Shown here one piece after another: positions 7,067-9,504 of a DNA stretch of 9,504 nucleotides; within the stretch, counting starts at the first letter, position 1, and every line of letters starts with the position of its first letter. The translations under genes were made by a program, and so were the position numbers. The notes below the pieces were generated by a model. The model was not told the origin of the DNA and searched no databases. It worked only from the letters and a program-made list of their open reading frames with translations. The stretch is from CAYWFP01 sp964457365 (GTDB taxonomy: Bacteria; Planctomycetota; SZUA-567), in contig CAYWFP010000123.1 in NCBI GenBank assembly GCA_964457365.1, positions 1 to 9,504 on the forward strand, in the 5' to 3' direction.

Positions 7067-7287
7067 TGACGTTCCCCCTTGTTGCGCCGGACCGGGCGAT
7101 GCCGCCGCGGCGCCGCGGTCAAGAAACGTTGCCTACCCAGACCAGGCGACGGTCTTGCCGCACTCCCCCCGTAACCGTCGCGCATTCGCGGGAACCGGAC
7201 GAAGGCGCGCTCAGACAGACCCCCCTGCACGTCCGTTCCCGCCGGTCGAACCGGCGGGATTTCCGATTAAAGTTGTCGACCGCGGTC
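7067..7287 (-). promoter_or_regulatory. fliF leader region with three inverted repeats
   Basis: About 220 bases between the terminator after fliE and the fliF ATG contain no convincing gene. Three inverted repeats are visible: a 10-bp perfect stem with a 3-base loop at 7237-7259 (TCCCGCCGGT/ACCGGCGGGA); an 8-bp stem at 7146-7153 with 7174-7181 (GCGACGGT/ACCGTCGC) around a G-rich loop on the transcribed strand; and a 14-bp perfect palindrome CCGCGGCGCCGCGG at 7105-7118. The decamer TTGACCGCGG occurs twice on the minus strand (plus-strand 7280-7289 and 7113-7122). None of the hairpins is followed by a T-run, so they are not terminators. A fliF promoter must lie here if the upstream terminator is efficient, but I see no clear sigma-70, sigma-28 or sigma-54 match. 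A structured 5' leader is inference. Confidence 0.45.
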
Positions 7288-7316
7288 AAAAAAACGCAAG
7301 CGGACCGGTCGCTTGC
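7288..7316 (-). terminator. Intrinsic terminator after fliE
   Basis: On the minus strand a perfect 7-bp stem GCAAGCG/CGCTTGC (plus 7310-7316 and 7296-7302) closes a 7-base loop ACCGGTC and is followed, after one G, by seven T residues (plus-strand A7, 7288-7294). This is the classical rho-independent form in the direction of fliE transcription, 62 bases past the fliE stop. It implies that flgB-flgC-fliE end here, fully or in part, before fliF. Confidence 0.8.
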
Positions 7317-7377
7317 ATCAATGCCGCATTCGTCCGCGTCCCGAGGATGATTACGCCCTCGGCGCGCGGTTTCATCC

Positions 7378-7683
7378 CTAAACCCGCATACGCAGGACTT
7401 CCTGATAACTCTCGACAAGCTTGTTCCGCACCGCCATCAGGGTCTGGAACGCGACGTCGGCTTTCTCCACCGCGCCCATAACGCGGGTGATGTCGGTTTC
7501 CTTGCCCGTGACCAGATCGTTGACCGCGGTATCGGCTTCCTGCTGCATCTCGTTGACCTTGTTGAGGTTATCGAGCAGAAACTGCTTGAACTCCTTGCCG
7601 TCGACCGGTTCGGTCGGCACCTTCGGCGCCGCACCCTCGGGCCGATTGAGCGGATTCATCGGATTGATCGGGTTCGATGTCAT
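7378..7683 (-). CDS. fliE: Flagellar hook-basal body protein FliE
   Basis: A 101-residue protein, the usual size, that joins the MS ring to the proximal rod and is exported early by the flagellar secretion system. The N-terminus is Asn/Pro-rich and flexible (TSNPINPMNPLNRPEG). The conserved part reads FKQFLLDNLNKVNEMQQEAD and then VMGAVEKADVAFQTLMAVRNKLVESYQEVLRM, matching the family's 'A..aL.lmv.VRnKlveAYqEImrM' ending. AGGAG lies six bases before the ATG. A gap of 116 bases separates it from flgC, and a terminator follows 62 bases after its stop, so it ends its transcription unit. No odd features in the conserved half. Confidence 0.96.
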   Translation of the reverse strand: MTSNPINPMNPLNRPEGAAPKVPTEPVDGKEFKQFLLDNLNKVNEMQQEADTAVNDLVTGKETDITRVMGAVEKADVAFQTLMAVRNKLVESYQEVLRMRV

Positions 7684-7799
7684 TTCCTGCTCCTGGCCGC
7701 GCTGTTTCTTCCGCCGCCACTTGGTATATCGGCAGTCGCGGGCGACTCTTGCCGTATTCCTCTTTCATCTTACGCCGGAAGGAGTTATAAAGCAAGCCC
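7684..7799 (-). promoter_or_regulatory. flgC-fliE gap with short hairpin
   Basis: 116 bases with no supported gene. A hairpin at 7731-7753 has a 6-bp stem AGTCGC/GCGACT with a 2-base loop, extended by GGC/GCC across a 3-base bulge. There is no T-run, so it is not a terminator; it could stabilise or process the transcript. The 8-mer GTATATCG (7724-7731) also occurs upstream of flgB (8764-8771). The fliE ribosome-binding site lies at the left end. Confidence 0.3.
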
Positions 7800-8228
7800 C
7801 TAGGCGATAATCTGCAACGCTCCGGTAAAAATCTGCTTGGCCGAATCGAACGCGGTCAAATTGGCCTGATAAGCCCGTTGCGCGGTCATCATGTCGACCA
7901 TCTCCAGCGCCACGTTGACGTTAGGATACTTCACATAGCCTTCGGCATCCGCATCGGGATGATTGGGCTCGTACCGCTTGCGGAAATCGGTGGTGTAGTC
8001 GTCGTCGATCTTGTCCACCTCGACGCCGAGAACCTTGGAACCGGTGATCGAGGGCGCGCCGGGCTTGAAGAAGATGCGTTTGCGGCGGTAGGGATTGGGC
8101 TTGCCGTCCTCGTCGTGGGTGGTGTTGATGTTGGCGAGGTTGTTGGCGTGGACGTTCATCGCCGCGCGCTCGGCCTTGAGCCCGGAACTGCTGATATCGA
8201 ACATGGTGAAGACGCCACCGACGATCAT
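7800..8228 (-). CDS. flgC: Proximal rod protein FlgC
   Basis: A 142-residue rod subunit exported through the flagellar secretion system; with FlgB, FlgF and FliE it builds the proximal rod across the periplasm. The N-terminal rod motif reads FDISSSGLKAERAAMNVHAN followed by NLANINTT (about 10-37). The C-terminal motif reads PNVNVALEMVDMMTAQRAYQ followed by ANLTAFDSAKQIF (about 105-137), both family signatures. In between, PYRRKRIFF corresponds to the FlgC 'pYrRk.v.f' segment. GAGGAG stands eight bases before the chosen ATG. Met9 fits the family start 'M..F..ldISaSGL' more closely, but its upstream sequence is poorer, so the longer form is preferred. It starts 19 bases after the flgB stop. Confidence 0.96.
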   Translation of the reverse strand: MIVGGVFTMFDISSSGLKAERAAMNVHANNLANINTTHDEDGKPNPYRRKRIFFKPGAPSITGSKVLGVEVDKIDDDYTTDFRKRYEPNHPDADAEGYVKYPNVNVALEMVDMMTAQRAYQANLTAFDSAKQIFTGALQIIA

Positions 8229-8247
8229 AGTTGTTTCTCCTCAGCCG

Positions 8248-8685
8248 TTACACCTTATCCCGCAACGACATGCGCATCATGGTCAGCTTTTTCCTGAAGA
8301 GTTGCTGCATCCCCGACATCATCAACTGGTTCTTGGCCAGATCAGCCATTTCCTTCTCGATCACGACCGAGTTCTCGCTGTGGCGCTCCGGACCCCATTC
8401 CTGGCCGTTGAACATGCGCATGCGCGGATACGGGCCGACAAAGCGGACATCAAGGCCGTCGTCCATGCGCCATTCATTGGGATGCAGATCCTCGCGCTCA
8501 TTGATAGCCATTTTGAGTTTTTCGCGGAACTCGTTTTCCGGCAACTGCTTGCGCTTGTAATACGGGGTGCGGACATTGGCGATGTTGTTCATCACCACGA
8601 GTTGCTTCTGATGCGCAAAGCCCATCCCCGATTCCAACACCGGCAAGGTCTCGCGCTGAAAAAGCTTGTCCACCCATGTCGGCAT
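8248..8685 (-). CDS. flgB: Proximal rod protein FlgB
   Basis: A 145-residue rod subunit, near the usual 130-140, first gene of the flagellar run in this window. The N-terminal motif NNIANVRTPYYKRKQLPENEF (21 residues in all, about 33-53, of which NNIANVRTPYYK is the diagnostic part) corresponds to the flagellar rod consensus 'NNiANvnTPgYk'; the glycine of TPGY is replaced by tyrosine. The C-terminal half (SVVIEKEMADLAKNQLMM, then FRKKLTMMRMSL) matches the 'vdle.Em.kla.nql.Y...' ending that packs as a coiled coil with the N-terminal helix. GAGGAG (8691-8696) lies five bases before the ATG. An AT-rich gap and the chemotaxis-gene terminator precede it, so transcription probably starts between 8697 and 8910. 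Confidence 0.95.
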   Translation of the reverse strand: MPTWVDKLFQRETLPVLESGMGFAHQKQLVVMNNIANVRTPYYKRKQLPENEFREKLKMAINEREDLHPNEWRMDDGLDVRFVGPYPRMRMFNGQEWGPERHSENSVVIEKEMADLAKNQLMMSGMQQLFRKKLTMMRMSLRDKV

Positions 8686-8910
8686 GCTTGCTCCTCAACA
8701 ACAATGCGCTAATGCCAGATTCAATCGGTATACCAGAGCCGCCCTTCGCGGGCATTTCTATTCGTATATCGACAACTGCATGAGCGAAAATGAGTTAAAA
8801 TTACGAAAAAAGTTGGCGCTCAGATCATATGTAATGATTTGCCACAGCGGAAGCAATGCAAAAGATCGGCAAAAAGCACCGACAAGGGAAAAATACGCCG
8901 CGTCAATGCA
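8686..8910 (-). promoter_or_regulatory. AT-rich region upstream of flgB, probable promoter region
   Basis: About 225 bases between the chemotaxis-gene terminator and flgB, far richer in A and T than the genes around it. Visible elements on the minus strand: an imperfect dyad ATCAT-5-ATGAT (8824-8838) overlapping a -10-like TATGAT; a TATACG (-10-like) near 8766; TTGCATTG twice, 50 bases apart (plus-strand CAATGCAA at 8904-8911 and 8854-8861); GCCGAT near 8865-8870 that resembles half of a sigma-28 site without its partner; palindrome GGTATACC (8727-8734); and a small GCCC/GGGC hairpin (8741-8753). No complete promoter of any sigma class stands out. Function is inferred from position and composition. 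Confidence 0.4.
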
Positions 8911-8940
8911 AGAACCAGGCGCGTCCGCGGACACGCCTGG
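8910..8940 (-). terminator. Intrinsic terminator after the chemotaxis receptor gene
   Basis: Bases 8915-8940 form a 13-pair inverted repeat (CCAGGCGTGTCC.../...GGACGCGCCTGG on the minus strand) with a single position that pairs as U-G in the RNA of that strand but is a mismatch on the other. It is followed on the minus strand by TTCTTG, a short T-rich run. It lies 32 bases after the receptor stop. The strand preference of the wobble and the T-run both favour the minus strand. The T-run is weak, so efficiency is uncertain. Confidence 0.6.
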
Positions 8941-8972
8941 GGAAAGCGGAGAAAACCGCGCTGCCGGGGCGG

Positions 8973-9504
8973 TTACCAGCTGCCGCTGCCGACCTGGGCC
9001 GGTTGCGCGGGCGGTTGCTGGGGCGCGGGCAGTTGGGGCATTTCGTGCGCCGACGGCGTTGCCGCGGCCGGCTTGGCGACACTGGCGCCGCCATTCTGTT
9101 GCTGCTCGAGCGCCTGGAAGATGCCCGAGGCGGTGCAGCGAGCGCTGAGCATGGCTTCGTTGAGGCTAAAGCGGCTGAGCACCTGCTGCAGACGCGTGGC
9201 CTGGCCGCGCAACTCCTGCGAGGCGGAGGCCGTCTCTTCGGCGAACGCCGTGTTCTGCTGCGTCACGGTATCGATCTGGTGCAATCCTTCGCTCACCTGG
9301 GTAATCCCTTCGGCCTGCTCGGTCGAGGCTTCGGCGATATGGCCGATCACCTCCGCGAGGCTGCCGGCCTGGTCGGAGATCTCCGTCAGCGCCTCGTTGG
9401 TACGCTCGGCGATCGAGGTGCCGTTCTCGACCTTCTTGCCCGCCGTTTCGATCAGGTTGGCGGTCTCGCGCGCGGCCTTGGCGCTGCGGTTGGCGAGGTT
9501 GCGC
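8973..9504 (-). CDS. Methyl-accepting chemotaxis protein, C-terminal part (5' end outside the window)
   Basis: The frame is open to the window edge and gives 176 residues. It starts RNLANRSAKAARETANLIET, which in receptors lies just after the conserved hairpin tip that binds CheA and CheW. It continues through the C-terminal helix of the signalling bundle: SIAERTNEALTEISDQAG, IGHIAEASTEQAEGITQV and QQNTAFAEETASASQEL. Glu/Gln-Ala/Ser pairs in the last two segments are typical methylation-region sequence. The bundle ends about 45 residues before the C-terminus; the tail is Ala/Pro/Gln-rich and ends GSGSW, with no NWETF-type CheR-binding pentapeptide. Ligand-binding domain and membrane segments are outside the window. 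It has its own terminator, so it is probably not cotranscribed with flgB. Which stimulus it senses cannot be said. Confidence 0.93.
   Translation of the reverse strand, partial: RNLANRSAKAARETANLIETAGKKVENGTSIAERTNEALTEISDQAGSLAEVIGHIAEASTEQAEGITQVSEGLHQIDTVTQQNTAFAEETASASQELRGQATRLQQVLSRFSLNEAMLSARCTASGIFQALEQQQNGGASVAKPAAATPSAHEMPQLPAPQQPPAQPAQVGSGSW

Noticed and set aside
5078..7069. Plus-strand open frame of 663 codons antisense to fliF and fliG
   Set aside because: It mirrors real genes in GC-rich DNA, where codon bias removes stops from an antisense frame. Its Leu/Val/Asp/Arg-rich protein matches no family and has no ribosome-binding site logic.
7237..7259. Hairpin in the fliF leader as a second terminator
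   Set aside because: The stem is strong, but on the minus strand it is followed by ACGGACG with no T-run. On the plus strand there is TTT only and no gene upstream.
7119..7418. Minus-strand frames in the fliE-fliF gap
   Set aside because: They run through the terminator and hairpins, are Arg/Cys-rich with no motif, and lack ribosome-binding sites.
7568..7795. Small minus-strand frame in the flgC-fliE gap (KEEYGKSRPRLPIYQVAAEE)
   Set aside because: The first part looks somewhat protein-like, but there is no ribosome-binding site before its ATG or TTG, and its second half is an off-frame copy of fliE.
8701..8722. Possible sigma-54 site upstream of flgB (TGGCATTAGCGCATTGTT on the minus strand)
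   Set aside because: The GG and GC elements are not at the required -24/-12 spacing; the TTG is shifted by two bases.
8780..8935. Plus-strand small frame starting MSENELKLRKKLALRSY upstream of flgB
   Set aside because: No Shine-Dalgarno before the ATG, no family resemblance, and it runs into the receptor terminator hairpin.

Overview
The window is almost entirely one minus-strand flagellar basal-body and type III export gene cluster. Reading in the direction of transcription (right to left), the order is: 3' end of a chemotaxis receptor gene, then flgB, flgC, fliE, fliF, fliG, fliH, fliI, fliJ, a MotE/YlxF-type membrane coiled-coil gene, and a FecR-domain gene that is cut short. This is the order of the Bacillus fla/che operon, also seen in several Gram-negative phyla. 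GC content is high (about 60-67% in most genes), and C- or G-ending codons dominate. The proteins look Gram-negative and not closely gammaproteobacterial. I cannot place the phylum; a deep-branching lineage such as Planctomycetota or a relative would fit but is unproven.

Right end (8973-9504): the C-terminal signalling part of a methyl-accepting chemotaxis protein, followed by its own intrinsic terminator (about 8910-8940). An AT-rich gap (8686-8910) then holds the probable promoter region for flgB. flgB, flgC and fliE follow. About 62 bp after fliE there is a strong intrinsic terminator (7288-7316). A 220-base leader with three inverted repeats then leads into fliF. So flgB-flgC-fliE and fliF onward are probably separate or partly uncoupled transcription units.

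Centre (558-7066): fliF, fliG, fliH, fliI, fliJ and the motE-like gene, with gaps of 118, 14, 51, 18 and 2 bases. Together these encode the MS ring, the rotor switch protein, the export ATPase with its regulator and stalk, and a membrane-anchored accessory protein. FlgB, FlgC and FliE form the proximal rod and its MS-ring adaptor. fliK, expected next in Bacillus-like clusters, is not seen. Its place is taken by a FecR-domain exported protein whose start overlaps the motE stop (ATGA).

Left end (1-about 190): this does not belong with the rest. It is a plus-strand piece of an asparagine-synthetase-like enzyme (PP-loop SGGLDSS) with cyanobacterial flavour, including a GGCGATCGCC site. It meets the FecR gene inside both reading frames at about 181-195. 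The most economical reading is an assembly chimera at a contig end in a metagenome; a real rearrangement is the alternative. I found no CRISPR array, tRNA, rRNA or insertion sequence, and no convincing new system beyond the points listed under findings.
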